DNA from: Alkalicoccus halolimnae
GTDB taxonomy: Bacteria > Bacillota > Bacilli > Bacillales > Salisediminibacteriaceae
Length of the DNA stretch: 64,000 bases
Assembly (NCBI RefSeq): GCF_008014775.2
Contig: NZ_CP144914.1
Span: 1,550,001-1,614,000 of the forward strand
Direction of reading: 5' to 3'
Under the pieces are notes generated by a model. The model searched no databases. It saw only the letters and a program-made list of their open reading frames with translations, and was not told where the DNA came from. Position numbers and translations under genes: made by a program. This document shows, piece after piece, positions 1 through 10,561 of the stretch; within the stretch, counting starts at the first letter, position 1; each line of letters starts with the position of its first letter.

Positions 1-26
1 GAAACTTTTCCGTCCTTATCTACGTA
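1..26 (+). promoter_or_regulatory. Candidate ECF sigma (SigW-type) promoter for nfeD-floA
   Basis: The first five bases are GAAAC (the window edge removes the expected leading T of TGAAAC) and CGTA stands at 23-26, giving a 17-base spacer. SigW promoters of B. subtilis have TGAAAC, 16-17 bases, CGTA, and the homologous yqeZ-yqfA-yqfB operon is SigW-controlled there. A near-identical string (GAAACTTTT then CGT) occurs at the promoter of the second NfeD gene at 37858-37883. Base 0 lies outside the window. Confidence 0.55.
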
Positions 27-68
27 AGCTATACTGTAACTATAAGGCATAGAGAGGAGGCCGGAAAA

Positions 69-1409
69 GTGCGGAATATGAGAATTATCCTATACTTTTT
101 GCTGATAGCTGCGGGATTTACACTCATGTCTTTTTCCACCTCTATGGCCCAGGATGCAGGTGAAGGCAGAACAGTTTATTTTGTTCCAGTTGAAGAAACG
201 GTGGAACGAGGGCTGGAAGCTTTTCTATCGAGGGCAATAGAGACTGCTGAAGAAGAAAATGTGGATCACATTGTGTTTGAAATGAACACCCCCGGAGGGC
301 GGGTTGATGCTGCCGGAGAAATCGCTAAATTAGTACGTGAGTCAGAAATACCAACCACAGCTTACATTGTTAGAGAAGCTATGTCGGCTGGTGCCTATAT
401 CTCTTTAAATGCAGATGAAATTGTTATGCAGCCCGGGACAGAAATGGGCTCCGCTCAAGTTATAGACGGAACAGGCTCTGCAGCCGATGATAAGGCGCAG
501 TCTGCCTGGCTGGGAAACATGCGTTCCGCTGCTGAATTAAATGACCGTGATCCCCAGTACGCTCTTGCAATGGCCGACCCGGCCATAGAGATCGAAGACC
601 TGGGACTTGAAGAAGGACAGCTTCTTACTCTTACATCTTCTGAAGCATTATCTGTCGGTTACGCAGAAGCAATAGCCGAAGATAGAGAGGAGCTTTTGGA
701 ATATTTAGAGCTTGAAGGCGCTGAGGAAATGGAATTTGAACTAAGTCTTGCTGAACAGATTGCAAGAATCGTTACTCACCCAATTGTTATACCAATTCTT
801 CTTTCAGTAGGCGGGCTAGGGCTTGTTCTTGAATTGTATTCACCTGGATTCGGTATTCCCGGTATTATGGGTGCTTCAGCCCTGTTTCTATTCTTCTTTG
901 GTCATACAGTAGCCGGTTTTGCAGGCCTGGAATCCTTAATTTTGTTTATAGTAGGCGCAGGTCTTCTCGTATTGGAGGTTTTTTCTCCCAGCTTCGGGAT
1001 ATTTGGTATTTTAGGACTGGGAGCTATTCTGGGAAGCCTGGTTATGAGTTCCTTTTCAACGGTTAACATTATAATTTCTTTTGTTATTGCAATCCTCGTT
1101 ACACTTGCAGGACTTATTATCCTTATAAAGTATATTGATAGAGCGGGTCCTATGAAAAGGGTAGTGCTGACAGATGCTACTACTTCAGATCTTGGATATG
1201 TTTCCAACGTGACGAGGGAAGAATTGAAAGGAAGCACTGGTGAAGCACTGACTGTCCTTCGACCTTCCGGCTCTGCGCTTATTAACGAAGAACGTCTTGA
1301 CGTAGTGTCAGAGGGAGGATATATTGAACAAGGCAGGAAAATAAAGGTCATTTCCGTAAACGGCTCCCGTATCGTTGTTCGGGAAGTATCGAATCAGGAA
1401 ATGAATTAA
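69..1409 (+). CDS. nfeD: NfeD1b-type membrane serine protease (YqeZ family)
   Basis: ClpP-class membrane protease that accompanies flotillin-like proteins. Signal peptide at about residues 1-27. A crotonase/ClpP-like protease domain follows to about 225, with the nucleophile in the MSAGAY motif (Ser106) and a candidate general-base Lys at about 142. A block of hydrophobic segments covers about 235-355, and a C-terminal NfeD OB-fold domain about 370-446. The GTG start at 69 has GAGGAGG 8 bases upstream; an in-frame ATG at 78 is possible but too far from that site. It lies 20 bases before floA, the arrangement seen in Bacillus, so the pair probably acts together on membrane microdomains and envelope stress. 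446 residues is normal for the family. Confidence 0.9.
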   Translation: MRNMRIILYFLLIAAGFTLMSFSTSMAQDAGEGRTVYFVPVEETVERGLEAFLSRAIETAEEENVDHIVFEMNTPGGRVDAAGEIAKLVRESEIPTTAYIVREAMSAGAYISLNADEIVMQPGTEMGSAQVIDGTGSAADDKAQSAWLGNMRSAAELNDRDPQYALAMADPAIEIEDLGLEEGQLLTLTSSEALSVGYAEAIAEDREELLEYLELEGAEEMEFELSLAEQIARIVTHPIVIPILLSVGGLGLVLELYSPGFGIPGIMGASALFLFFFGHTVAGFAGLESLILFIVGAGLLVLEVFSPSFGIFGILGLGAILGSLVMSSFSTVNIIISFVIAILVTLAGLIILIKYIDRAGPMKRVVLTDATTSDLGYVSNVTREELKGSTGEALTVLRPSGSALINEERLDVVSEGGYIEQGRKIKVISVNGSRIVVREVSNQEMN

Positions 1410-1429
1410 AAAAAGGAGGAAGATGAATA

Positions 1430-2443
1430 ATGCAGGACCAGATTGGAGTATTTATAGTCCTTGGTGTTATCCTTATCGGAGTTGTCATTCTATTTACTTT
1501 TGTTCCGGTAGCACTATGGATTTCCGCATGGGCAGCAGGTGTTAAAGTTGGTATTTTCCAGCTTGTAGGTATGAGGCTCCGCCGGGTAATACCTCACCGC
1601 GTAGTCAATCCGCTGATCAAAGCAGTAAAAGCAGGCCTTGACATCAGCACGAACAAATTGGAAGGACACTATCTCGCTGGAGGAAACGTCGACCGCGTAG
1701 TAAACGCGCTGATTGCAGCACAGCGTGCCAATATCGAGCTGACGTTTGAACGATGTGCAGCAATTGACCTTGCCGGACGTGACGTTCTCGAAGCAGTACA
1801 GATGAGTGTTAATCCTAAAGTTATTGAAACGCCTTTCATTGCTGGTGTAGCGATGGATGGGATCGAAGTAAAAGCGAAAGCACGAATTACAGTCCGGGCA
1901 AATATTGACCGCCTTGTAGGTGGTGCAGGTGAAGATACAGTTATTGCCCGTGTAGGTGAAGGCATTGTATCGACTATTGGTTCGGCCAACAGCCACGCAG
2001 CTGTCCTTGAAAATCCGGACATGATTTCACAGACGGTACTTAAAAAAGGGTTAGATGCTGGAACGGCTTTTGAAATCCTCTCGATCGACATCGCAGATAT
2101 TGATATCGGCAAGAACATTGGTGCCGGACTGCAGACGGATCAGGCAGAGGCAGACAAGAAAATTGCCCAGGCTAAAGCAGAGGAACGCCGTGCGATGGCA
2201 GTAGCAGAAGAGCAGGAAATGAAAGCTCGAGTAGAAGAGATGCGTGCGAAAGTTGTGGAAGCAGAAGCGGAAGTACCGCTTGCTATGTCTGAAGCACTTC
2301 GTGAAGGTAATCTTGGTGTAATGGATTACATGAATTACAATAATGTGAAAGCTGATACTGATATGCGTGATTCCATTGGCCGTGCAACGAGCAACAGCGA
2401 AGAAGAAACAACAGAGCAGGTAGATACCAAGCGCAGACAGTAA
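1430..2443 (+). CDS. floA: Flotillin-like protein FloA (YqfA)
   Basis: Bacterial flotillin that scaffolds functional membrane microdomains. A hydrophobic hairpin at about residues 5-30 anchors it. An SPFH/PHB-like domain covers about 35-235, and a long charged, Ala/Glu-rich coiled coil ([23 protein letters not shown] repeats) about 235-300 supports oligomerisation. The ATG at 1430 has AAAGGAGGA 9 bases upstream; another ATG at 1423 is out of frame. 337 residues matches FloA. It is second in the operon after the NfeD-type protease and shares its promoter. Confidence 0.93.
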   Translation: MQDQIGVFIVLGVILIGVVILFTFVPVALWISAWAAGVKVGIFQLVGMRLRRVIPHRVVNPLIKAVKAGLDISTNKLEGHYLAGGNVDRVVNALIAAQRANIELTFERCAAIDLAGRDVLEAVQMSVNPKVIETPFIAGVAMDGIEVKAKARITVRANIDRLVGGAGEDTVIARVGEGIVSTIGSANSHAAVLENPDMISQTVLKKGLDAGTAFEILSIDIADIDIGKNIGAGLQTDQAEADKKIAQAKAEERRAMAVAEEQEMKARVEEMRAKVVEAEAEVPLAMSEALREGNLGVMDYMNYNNVKADTDMRDSIGRATSNSEEETTEQVDTKRRQ

Positions 2444-2466
2444 ACAAACGAAAGGAGCTATAGGTT

Positions 2467-2952
2467 ATGACGGGTTTCATCAATCTATTATTTGAATCCC
2501 CGCTCCTTCTTTTCTTGATTATTGCTGCTATTTTTTCCTTTATTCGATCCAGGTCAAGCCAGGGAGAAGAACAGCAGGAGAGGCCAGGCCGTCCTCAGCA
2601 AGCCGGAGAGGGCCAGCAGGAAGCTTCTTCGCAGCGCGGGAAGAAGGAATTGGACTGGAAAGACATTTTATTTGAAGGGGAAGAAAAAAAGTCAGACCCT
2701 CAAATGCCGGAGCGTTCAGATTCCCAGACAGAAATGCAGAAGCATTATGAAGAGGTGCGGCGCCGTCAGCGTCAGGCTGAAAAGTCTACAGCTAAGGTAA
2801 AGGAATCTCCGATTGTAAAGGGAGATATTACGAACCCTGATAACGAGGGAATAAGCCTTGACTTTAAAAATATGAATAAACAGGATGTTGTGAAAGGGAT
2901 TGTCTGGTCAGAAGTACTAGGAAAACCTAAATCAAAAAAACATTCCCGTTAA
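2467..2952 (+). CDS. Membrane-anchored hypothetical protein in the yqfB position
   Basis: Not recognised by sequence. Residues about 5-25 form one hydrophobic segment, followed by a long hydrophilic, Gln/Glu/Lys/Arg-rich and probably disordered cytoplasmic region. The motif IVKGDITNP (about residues 115-125) and a conserved-looking end (KGIVWSEVLGKPK) suggest selection on the C-terminus. It sits 23 bases after floA with AAAGGAG upstream and ends just before a strong terminator, so it closes the nfeD-floA operon. B. subtilis carries small yqfB here; homology to that is only positional inference. Confidence 0.75.
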   Translation: MTGFINLLFESPLLLFLIIAAIFSFIRSRSSQGEEQQERPGRPQQAGEGQQEASSQRGKKELDWKDILFEGEEKKSDPQMPERSDSQTEMQKHYEEVRRRQRQAEKSTAKVKESPIVKGDITNPDNEGISLDFKNMNKQDVVKGIVWSEVLGKPKSKKHSR

Positions 2953-2954
2953 CC

Positions 2955-2995
2955 AATACTCCGGCAGCCTTTAAAGGTCTGCCGGAGTATTTATT
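2955..2995 (+). terminator. Intrinsic terminator of the nfeD-floA operon
   Basis: A perfect 13-bp stem (AATACTCCGGCAG paired with CTGCCGGAGTATT) followed by a T-rich tail, just after the third gene of the operon. Confidence 0.9.
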
Positions 2996-3068
2996 TGACT
3001 AAAGAAGCCTTTCATAAAATTCTTTGCACGCATTATCGCTCAGTGGTAAAGTAAAGGTAGATTAGTTA

Positions 3069-4082
3069 ATGTATATGAAGATAATGAGGAGACTGAGGCG
3101 ATTGACGCAGATAAATAGAACAATAGCTATACCTGCAGAGGATGCCAATGAAGTGCAGGCATTGTTCGGCCCGAATGATAAACATCTGGAGCGGCTGGAA
3201 GCAGCTTTTCATTCGGATCTTGTAACAAGAGGTCAGGATATAATTGTTCACACTGACGAACAAACAGCTGATAAAATAGAAAAGATACTGCTGATGCTGC
3301 TTCAGCTTATCCGAAAAGGTATAAGAATACATGAAAGAGATGTGGCATATGCAGCACAGCTGGCTAAAAAAGATATGCTCGGTGAAATGGCTGATCTTTA
3401 TGAAGATCAAATTACAGTTAATGTGAAGGGAAAGCCGATTCTCGCAAAGACTCTCGGACAGCGTCACTATGTTTCGTCTATCCGTAAAAACGATATAGTG
3501 TTCGGAATCGGTCCTGCCGGTACCGGTAAAACATATCTTGCGGTAGTGCTGGCTGTTCATGCTTTAAAAGAAGGTCAGGTAAAGCGTATCGTTCTTACAA
3601 GACCGGCTGTAGAGGCAGGCGAAAATCTTGGGTTTCTACCGGGTGATCTGAAAGAAAAAGTCGATCCTTACCTGCGTCCGCTGTATGATGCCCTTCATGA
3701 AGTTTTCGGGGTGGAGCACACAGCAAGGCTTGTGGAGAGAGGAACAATTGAAATTGCACCACTGGCCTATATGAGGGGCCGCACTCTCGATGATGCTTTT
3801 ATTATTCTGGATGAAGCTCAGAACACGACTCCAGAGCAGGTAAAGATGTTTTTGACGAGGCTTGGTTTTGGCTCAAAAATGGTGGTGACCGGAGATTTAA
3901 CCCAAATTGATCTCCCAAAAGGAAAACAGTCCGGGTTGAAAACTTCTCTTAGAATTCTAAACGACGTAGATGGTATTTCATTTATTCATCTCCAATCAGC
4001 AGATGTAGTAAGGCATTCCCTTGTTCAGCGTATAATTGATGCATACGACAGGGAAGATAAGAAAGAGGATAACAACAGTTAG
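3069..4082 (+). CDS. phoH: PhoH family P-loop ATPase
   Basis: Cytoplasmic ATPase/RNA-helicase-like protein of the PhoH family, usually linked to ybeY and RNA metabolism. Walker A GPAGTGKT at about residues 148-155 and Walker B LDEAQN at about 247-252 are intact; the N-terminal 120 residues form the family-specific domain. Start: ATG at 3069 (others in frame at 3075 and 3084), with AAAGGT about 10 bases upstream. Downstream is pgpH after a 174-base gap containing a 12-bp imperfect stem-loop (4085-4113) without a clear T-run. B. subtilis has sporulation genes yqfC-yqfD just before phoH; they are missing here. Confidence 0.93.
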   Translation: MYMKIMRRLRRLTQINRTIAIPAEDANEVQALFGPNDKHLERLEAAFHSDLVTRGQDIIVHTDEQTADKIEKILLMLLQLIRKGIRIHERDVAYAAQLAKKDMLGEMADLYEDQITVNVKGKPILAKTLGQRHYVSSIRKNDIVFGIGPAGTGKTYLAVVLAVHALKEGQVKRIVLTRPAVEAGENLGFLPGDLKEKVDPYLRPLYDALHEVFGVEHTARLVERGTIEIAPLAYMRGRTLDDAFIILDEAQNTTPEQVKMFLTRLGFGSKMVVTGDLTQIDLPKGKQSGLKTSLRILNDVDGISFIHLQSADVVRHSLVQRIIDAYDREDKKEDNNS

Positions 4083-4256
4083 ACAGCGTGGATGAGTTTT
4101 TCTCATGCACGCTTTCCATTCTCTAGTTTCTCGTATTCATTCTGGTTCCAGAGTCTTTCCGCATTTGCATGAAGGCAGTCCTGGAGTTATAGTCTGCGGA
4201 CGGTTGACGTTTAACGTTGCTGTATATTTACAGCCGTACGGAAAGGTGGGGGCACG

Positions 4257-6452
4257 TTGGCAAACAGATCTTCGATTGATCAGCATACGTGGTGGAATAA
4301 AATTAAAAACCACAGATATATCCGTTTTATTCTTTTCTGCCTGCTGGGGCTCGTTACCTTTGGGCTGTTATTTTCGAATGTTATACCGCAGACTGTAGAT
4401 ATTGAATCCGGCAATGTGGCTACTGACAGCATCCGTTCTCCAGTAACTGTGGAAAACAAGGCAGAAACAGAACGGCTTCAACAGGAAGCTATAGACAGCG
4501 TAGAGCCAGCTTATTCGCTGAACCCCCGCTATGCTGACAATCAGATAGAAAGACTGAATGATGTCTTCGCCTCTGTACGTCTTGTACAGCTTGAAATCCG
4601 CGACCAAAGAGGAGAACTTACAAGTATAGGTGATGGAGGCAGTGAAACGGAAGACCAGCAGCGGGTATGGTCGGAAGAGGAGCAGATACAGGAGTTAAGA
4701 GATAGAATATCACCGGAAATTGCTGAACAGCTATCTGACGATGTAATGCTGACTTTTCTGGAATCTTCTTCTGAAGAACTTCAGATAGCCCAGGAAACTT
4801 CAACAAGTGCGGTTCACGATGTAATGTCGGAAGAAGTAAGTCTTGCCCAGGTAGAAACAGCACGGGACCTCGCTGAAGAAAAAGTTAGGCTGGTCTCTGT
4901 CCGGGGCACACTGGAAGAAGCAATGGCACAGTTAACCCGTCACACTGTTACAGCCAATTTCATGATTGATGAAGACGCTACTCTTGAAGCTAGAGAAGCT
5001 GCTGCAGAAAGCGTGGAGCCTGTACTTATTAGAGAAGGCGAACTTCTCGTAGAAGAAGGTCAGGTTATCACCTCCGATGTTTACGATCAACTAACACTCG
5101 CTGGATTAACTAATGATACTTCTGTATACACTCCTTACTTCGGTCTGGCATTGTTAATTTTTCTTATGATGTTCTTATTGTCCTATTATTTAAACGATGC
5201 TAATACGACTCTGAAATCGAATAACACGCATTTGCTGCTTTTTATGCTCATTTATACTGTTACACTGTCAGTAATGAAACTCACAAGCTTTTTACAGCCT
5301 CTTGATCCTGATGGAATCGCCTACGTTGTTCCTGCAGCAGCAGGAACGATGCTTGTGTCGATGCTCCTGCAGTCAAGAGTAGCTTTATTTATGAGCTTTC
5401 TTCTTGGTATAGCAGCAGGTATCATGTTTAATTATCATACAACGGCAATCATGGACTATTCTTTTGCACTATACGTTTTTTTCAGCGGCGTGGCAGGAGT
5501 GTTTTTTCTCAGCAAATCAAACCATATTTCCAGGATGTTAAAAACAGGAACGTTAATAGCGGCTGTAAATGTTACAATAGCCTCTGCCCTGCTTTTACTT
5601 AAAGGCGTGCCTATTACGCTTGTTGAGACAGGAATTTACACAGGCTCTGCCGTAGCAGGAGGGTATATTGCAATTATTCTCGCTGTTGGTCTGCTCCCCT
5701 TTTTCGAAGCGGGATTCGGTATTTTATCTACTTCAAAACTGATTGAGCTTTCGAATCCCAACCATCCTTTGTTAAGAAAGATTCTTCTCGAAGCACCTGG
5801 AACTTATCATCACAGTGTGGTAGTAGCTAATCTAGCTGAAGGAGCTTGTGAAGCTATCGGGGCAAATGGTCTCCTCGCCCGCGTTGGAGCCTATTATCAT
5901 GACATAGGAAAAACGAAAAGACCGCAGTTTTTCATCGAAAATCAAATGAGAATCAGCAATCCTCATGACAAAATAGCACCCAAAGTAAGTGCCAGTATTA
6001 TAATTGCGCACCCTTATGATGGGGCAGAAATGCTTAAAAAGTACCGGCTTCCGAAAGAAATTATTGATATTGCAGAGCAGCATCATGGAACGACTCAATT
6101 GAAATATTTTTACTTTAAAGCAAGAGAAAAATCCACCGATGTGAAAGAGAGTGATTATCGTTATCCTGGACCGAAAGCACAGACGAAAGAAAGTGCTGTT
6201 TTAGGTGTAGCAGACAGCGTGGAAGCGGCAGTTCGTTCCATGCAGGCGCCGACACAGGAAAAGATAGAAGAGCTTGTAAAGAAAATCATTAACGACAGAC
6301 TGGAAGACGGGCAGTTCGATGAATGTGATTTGACATTAAAAGAACTTCATACAGCCTATGTATCCATTTGTGAATCATTGAAAGGCACGTTTCATTCCCG
6401 AATTGATTATCCGGACGAAAAAGATCTTCCAAAAGTGGAGGGGGAAAACTGA
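4257..6452 (+). CDS. pgpH: Cyclic-di-AMP phosphodiesterase PgpH (YqfF), 7TM-HD type
   Basis: Membrane HD hydrolase that degrades the second messenger c-di-AMP. One N-terminal transmembrane helix (about 20-42) leads into a large, acidic extracytoplasmic 7TMR-HDED domain (about 45-290). A bundle of about seven helices (about 295-490) follows, then a cytoplasmic HD domain with the metal-binding His-Asp at about 548-549 (YYHDIGK) and further His residues (IIAHP, EQHHG). Start is TTG at 4257, 4-5 bases after AAAGGTGGGGG. 731 residues fits the family. Its stop overlaps the ybeY ATG by one base, so the two are translationally coupled. Confidence 0.95.
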   Translation: MANRSSIDQHTWWNKIKNHRYIRFILFCLLGLVTFGLLFSNVIPQTVDIESGNVATDSIRSPVTVENKAETERLQQEAIDSVEPAYSLNPRYADNQIERLNDVFASVRLVQLEIRDQRGELTSIGDGGSETEDQQRVWSEEEQIQELRDRISPEIAEQLSDDVMLTFLESSSEELQIAQETSTSAVHDVMSEEVSLAQVETARDLAEEKVRLVSVRGTLEEAMAQLTRHTVTANFMIDEDATLEAREAAAESVEPVLIREGELLVEEGQVITSDVYDQLTLAGLTNDTSVYTPYFGLALLIFLMMFLLSYYLNDANTTLKSNNTHLLLFMLIYTVTLSVMKLTSFLQPLDPDGIAYVVPAAAGTMLVSMLLQSRVALFMSFLLGIAAGIMFNYHTTAIMDYSFALYVFFSGVAGVFFLSKSNHISRMLKTGTLIAAVNVTIASALLLLKGVPITLVETGIYTGSAVAGGYIAIILAVGLLPFFEAGFGILSTSKLIELSNPNHPLLRKILLEAPGTYHHSVVVANLAEGACEAIGANGLLARVGAYYHDIGKTKRPQFFIENQMRISNPHDKIAPKVSASIIIAHPYDGAEMLKKYRLPKEIIDIAEQHHGTTQLKYFYFKAREKSTDVKESDYRYPGPKAQTKESAVLGVADSVEAAVRSMQAPTQEKIEELVKKIINDRLEDGQFDECDLTLKELHTAYVSICESLKGTFHSRIDYPDEKDLPKVEGEN

Positions 6453-6899
6453 TGAACGAATATGAAATTGATATTACAGACGAAACAGGCCGTTTAACGG
6501 AGGAACAATTGAACTTAGTAAGCGAAGTACTTCAAACAGCTTTCATCAGGGAGGGAAAACTCCCAGGAGCTGAAGTGTCGGTTACGTTTGTCAGAGACGA
6601 AAATATTCAAACGCTGAACAGAGACTATCGAAATAAAAATCAGGTAACTGACGTACTTTCTTTTGCGCTCAATGAGGGTGACGAAGAGATTGTCGGAGCC
6701 GATATACCGGATGTGATGGGGGATATTATTATTTCTGCAGATCGTGCAGAAGCTCAGGCCGAAGAATATGGACATTCATTTGAACGAGAAATTTGCTTCC
6801 TTGCAGTTCATGGATTTCTGCATTTAAGCGGCTACGTGCATGAGAGTGAGACAGAAGAAAAAGAAATGTTCACCAGGCAGGAAGAGATTCTGAGGACCC

Positions 6900-6916
<17 letters not shown>
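6452..6916 (+). CDS. ybeY: Endoribonuclease / rRNA maturation factor YbeY
   Basis: Metal-dependent RNase involved in 16S rRNA 3' end maturation and ribosome quality control. The three-His zinc motif H-x3-H-x5-H is present (HGFLHLSGYVH) near residue 120. The residue just before the third His is Val, where most homologues have Asp, but all three ligands are kept. The 154-residue length is standard. Start overlaps the pgpH stop; the 3' end overlaps dgkA by 17 bases. The order pgpH-ybeY-dgkA-cdd-era is classic for Firmicutes. Confidence 0.95.
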
Positions 6917-8611
<1,695 letters not shown>

Positions 8612-8635
8612 CTCATTCAGGGCGGAGGAGTGCAG

Positions 8636-9400
8636 ATGCTTCAAAAAGTCGAAGGAATTGTTCTGCGTACCACCGATTATGGAGAAACTAATAAAATAAT
8701 AACGATCTATTCCAGGGAAAACGGAAAAACGGCGCTCATGGCCCGTGGGGCTAAGAAAACCAAAAGCCGCTTTTCTTCAGCTACCCAGCCGTTTGTGTTT
8801 GGAGTTTTTATTTTTTACCAGTCCAAGGGGATGGGCAGCTTAAACCAGGCGGACATCGTTGATTCGTTTCGCTACATCAGAAGTGATCTGATGAAAACCG
8901 CCTACGCTTCATATGCGGTGGAACTGCTCGACAAACTTACGGAGGATAAAGAACCGAACCGGCCGTTATTTGACCTGCTGTTTCAGATATTTGATCATAT
9001 AAATAAAGGAGATGATCCGGAAGTTCTGATTCGGCTTTTCGAAACAAAAATGCTTTATCTATCCGGAGCTCCACCGGAACTTCGGGCATGTGTAAACTGC
9101 GGAAATATGGATAATATAGCCGTTTTTTCACTATCCTACGGAGGAGTATTGTGCAGCGAATGTGCAAATATGGAAACCAGGCCGGTTCCTGCAGGAGCAC
9201 ACACGCTTAAACTCCTTAAGCTCTTTCAGCAGATTAATCCCTCCCGAATTGGAACAATTAAGGTGAAAAAGGAAACGAAAGACGAAATGAAAGTTTTACT
9301 GGAAGCCTATTATGAAGAATATGTCGGGGTCTATATAAAAGCGAAAAGATTTATAAAACAAATGGAAGAGCTTGAACAGAGAAATGTTGACACGGATTAA
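8636..9400 (+). CDS. recO: DNA repair protein RecO
   Basis: Recombination mediator that helps load RecA with RecR at SSB-coated gaps. N-terminal OB fold beginning MLQKVEGIVLRTTDYGE, then a helical domain with a zinc finger: C-x2-C near residue 148 and C-x2-C near residue 170. The GTG at 8630 overlaps the ribosome binding site GGAGGAG (8624-8630), so ATG 8636 with a 5-base spacing is preferred. 254 residues. The gene lies 24 bases after era; the small yqzL that separates them in B. subtilis is absent. Confidence 0.93.
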   Translation: MLQKVEGIVLRTTDYGETNKIITIYSRENGKTALMARGAKKTKSRFSSATQPFVFGVFIFYQSKGMGSLNQADIVDSFRYIRSDLMKTAYASYAVELLDKLTEDKEPNRPLFDLLFQIFDHINKGDDPEVLIRLFETKMLYLSGAPPELRACVNCGNMDNIAVFSLSYGGVLCSECANMETRPVPAGAHTLKLLKLFQQINPSRIGTIKVKKETKDEMKVLLEAYYEEYVGVYIKAKRFIKQMEELEQRNVDTD

Positions 9401-9404
9401 ATTT

Positions 9405-9640
9405 TTGCGTAAGATTTAATCACACATAAAAGCTGTGTTGAGGATGAGTAGTACCTGAAATAAGTTTCTGCAGAAAGCGAGTCCGGGACGGTGGGAGCCG
9501 GATGGAATTTATTCAGGGAAGGCGCTTCGGAGCAGTAAGTTCGAAAGAGGTGTCATAATAGGCACAAATAGGGTGGAACCGCGGGTAACTCTCGTCCCTA
9601 TATCTTGACTCAAGATATAGCGGCGGGAGTTTTTTGCTGT
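9405..9640 (+). promoter_or_regulatory. Glycine T-box leader of glyQS
   Basis: tRNA-sensing transcription attenuator in the 5' leader of glycyl-tRNA synthetase. The invariant T-box core AGGGTGGAACCGCGG is at 9570-9584. An AGTA loop-E element is seen at about 9447. Within the 3' side of stem I, a GAA-GGC string at 9518-9523 makes GGC (Gly) the likely specifier codon. The terminator arm (9588-9635) pairs ACTCTCGTC with GCGGGAGT and ends in TTTTTT. Uncharged tRNA-Gly is expected to stabilise the antiterminator and turn on glyQS. Confidence 0.93.
9588..9635 (+). terminator. T-box attenuator terminator
   Basis: Conditional terminator of the T-box leader. ACTCTCGTC at 9588 pairs imperfectly with GCGGGAGT ending at 9630, and the inner TATATCTTGA/TCAAGATATA stem strengthens it. 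A run of T follows. It competes with the antiterminator that contains the AGGGTGGAACCGCGG core. Confidence 0.85.
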
Positions 9641-9676
9641 GAAATTGAGACATTAATATACGGAGGGATCGATCAT

Positions 9677-10561
9677 ATGAATGTACAGGAAATGATTCTA
9701 ACACTGCAGGATTTCTGGGGGAAACAAAACTGCCTTCTGCTTCAACCTTATGATGTTGAAAAAGGGGCGGGAACGATGAATCCTATGACATTTTTAAAAA
9801 GTATCGGGCCTGAACCCTGGAATGTCGCCTACGTAGAGCCTTCAAGACGCCCTGCAGACGGAAGGTATGGAGAAAACCCAAACCGTCTTTATCAGCATCA
9901 TCAGTTCCAGGTAATTATGAAGCCTTCCCCCGATAATATTCAGGAACTCTATCTGGAAAGCCTTCAAAAATTAGGAATTAATCCCGATGAACATGACATT
10001 CGCTTTGTAGAAGACAACTGGGAGGCTCCTACTCTTGCCGCCTGGGGACTCGGCTGGGAAGTCTGGCTTGACGGAATGGAAATAACGCAGTTTACCTATT
10101 TTCAGCAGGTCGGCGGTCTGGAAGCCGATCCTGTCTCAGTAGAAATCACTTACGGAATAGAACGGCTGGCCTCCTACATTCAGGATAAAGAGAACGTCTA
10201 CGATTTGGAATGGGTGGGAGATTTCACGTACGGAGATGTTTTCCGGCAGAACGAATATGAGCAGTCAAAATATGCATTTGAAGTAGCAGATCGGGAGATG
10301 CTCTTTCAACTATTCGCAACGTATGAAAAAGAAGCGAAAAGAGCTCTGGACGCAGGGCTCGTGATCCCATCTTATGATTACGTCCTGAAATGTTCGCATG
10401 TGTTTAACCTGCTCGACGCTCAGGGAGCGATATCTGTAACAGAAAGAACAGGCTATATCGGCCGGGTAAGAAATCTGGCGAGAAACTGTGCGAAAACCTA
10501 TTATGAATCCCGGGAAGCACTTGGTTTTCCTATGTTGAAGGAGGCAGAAATTCATGAATAA
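9677..10561 (+). CDS. glyQ: Glycyl-tRNA synthetase alpha subunit
   Basis: Catalytic class II subunit of the bacterial alpha2-beta2 GlyRS. The ATG at 9677 follows GGAGGGATCGATCAT and yields the canonical N-terminus [15 protein letters not shown]. Upstream in-frame codons fall inside the T-box terminator and are not used. 294 residues, the usual size. Motifs for the family include QLYLYHHQ-like YQHHQFQV and the [18 protein letters not shown] block. Overlaps glyS by 8 bases. Confidence 0.96.
   Translation: MNVQEMILTLQDFWGKQNCLLLQPYDVEKGAGTMNPMTFLKSIGPEPWNVAYVEPSRRPADGRYGENPNRLYQHHQFQVIMKPSPDNIQELYLESLQKLGINPDEHDIRFVEDNWEAPTLAAWGLGWEVWLDGMEITQFTYFQQVGGLEADPVSVEITYGIERLASYIQDKENVYDLEWVGDFTYGDVFRQNEYEQSKYAFEVADREMLFQLFATYEKEAKRALDAGLVIPSYDYVLKCSHVFNLLDAQGAISVTERTGYIGRVRNLARNCAKTYYESREALGFPMLKEAEIHE

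Noticed and set aside
902-1351. 149-codon minus-strand frame within nfeD
   Set aside because: Antisense to a clearly coding, well conserved gene; no ribosome site or family.
1514-2118. Two overlapping minus-strand frames within floA
   Set aside because: Antisense to floA and mutually overlapping; composition is that of a shadow frame.
4105-4398. 97-codon plus-strand frame before and inside pgpH
   Set aside because: Most of it overlaps the pgpH start in another frame, no ribosome site, no recognisable domain.
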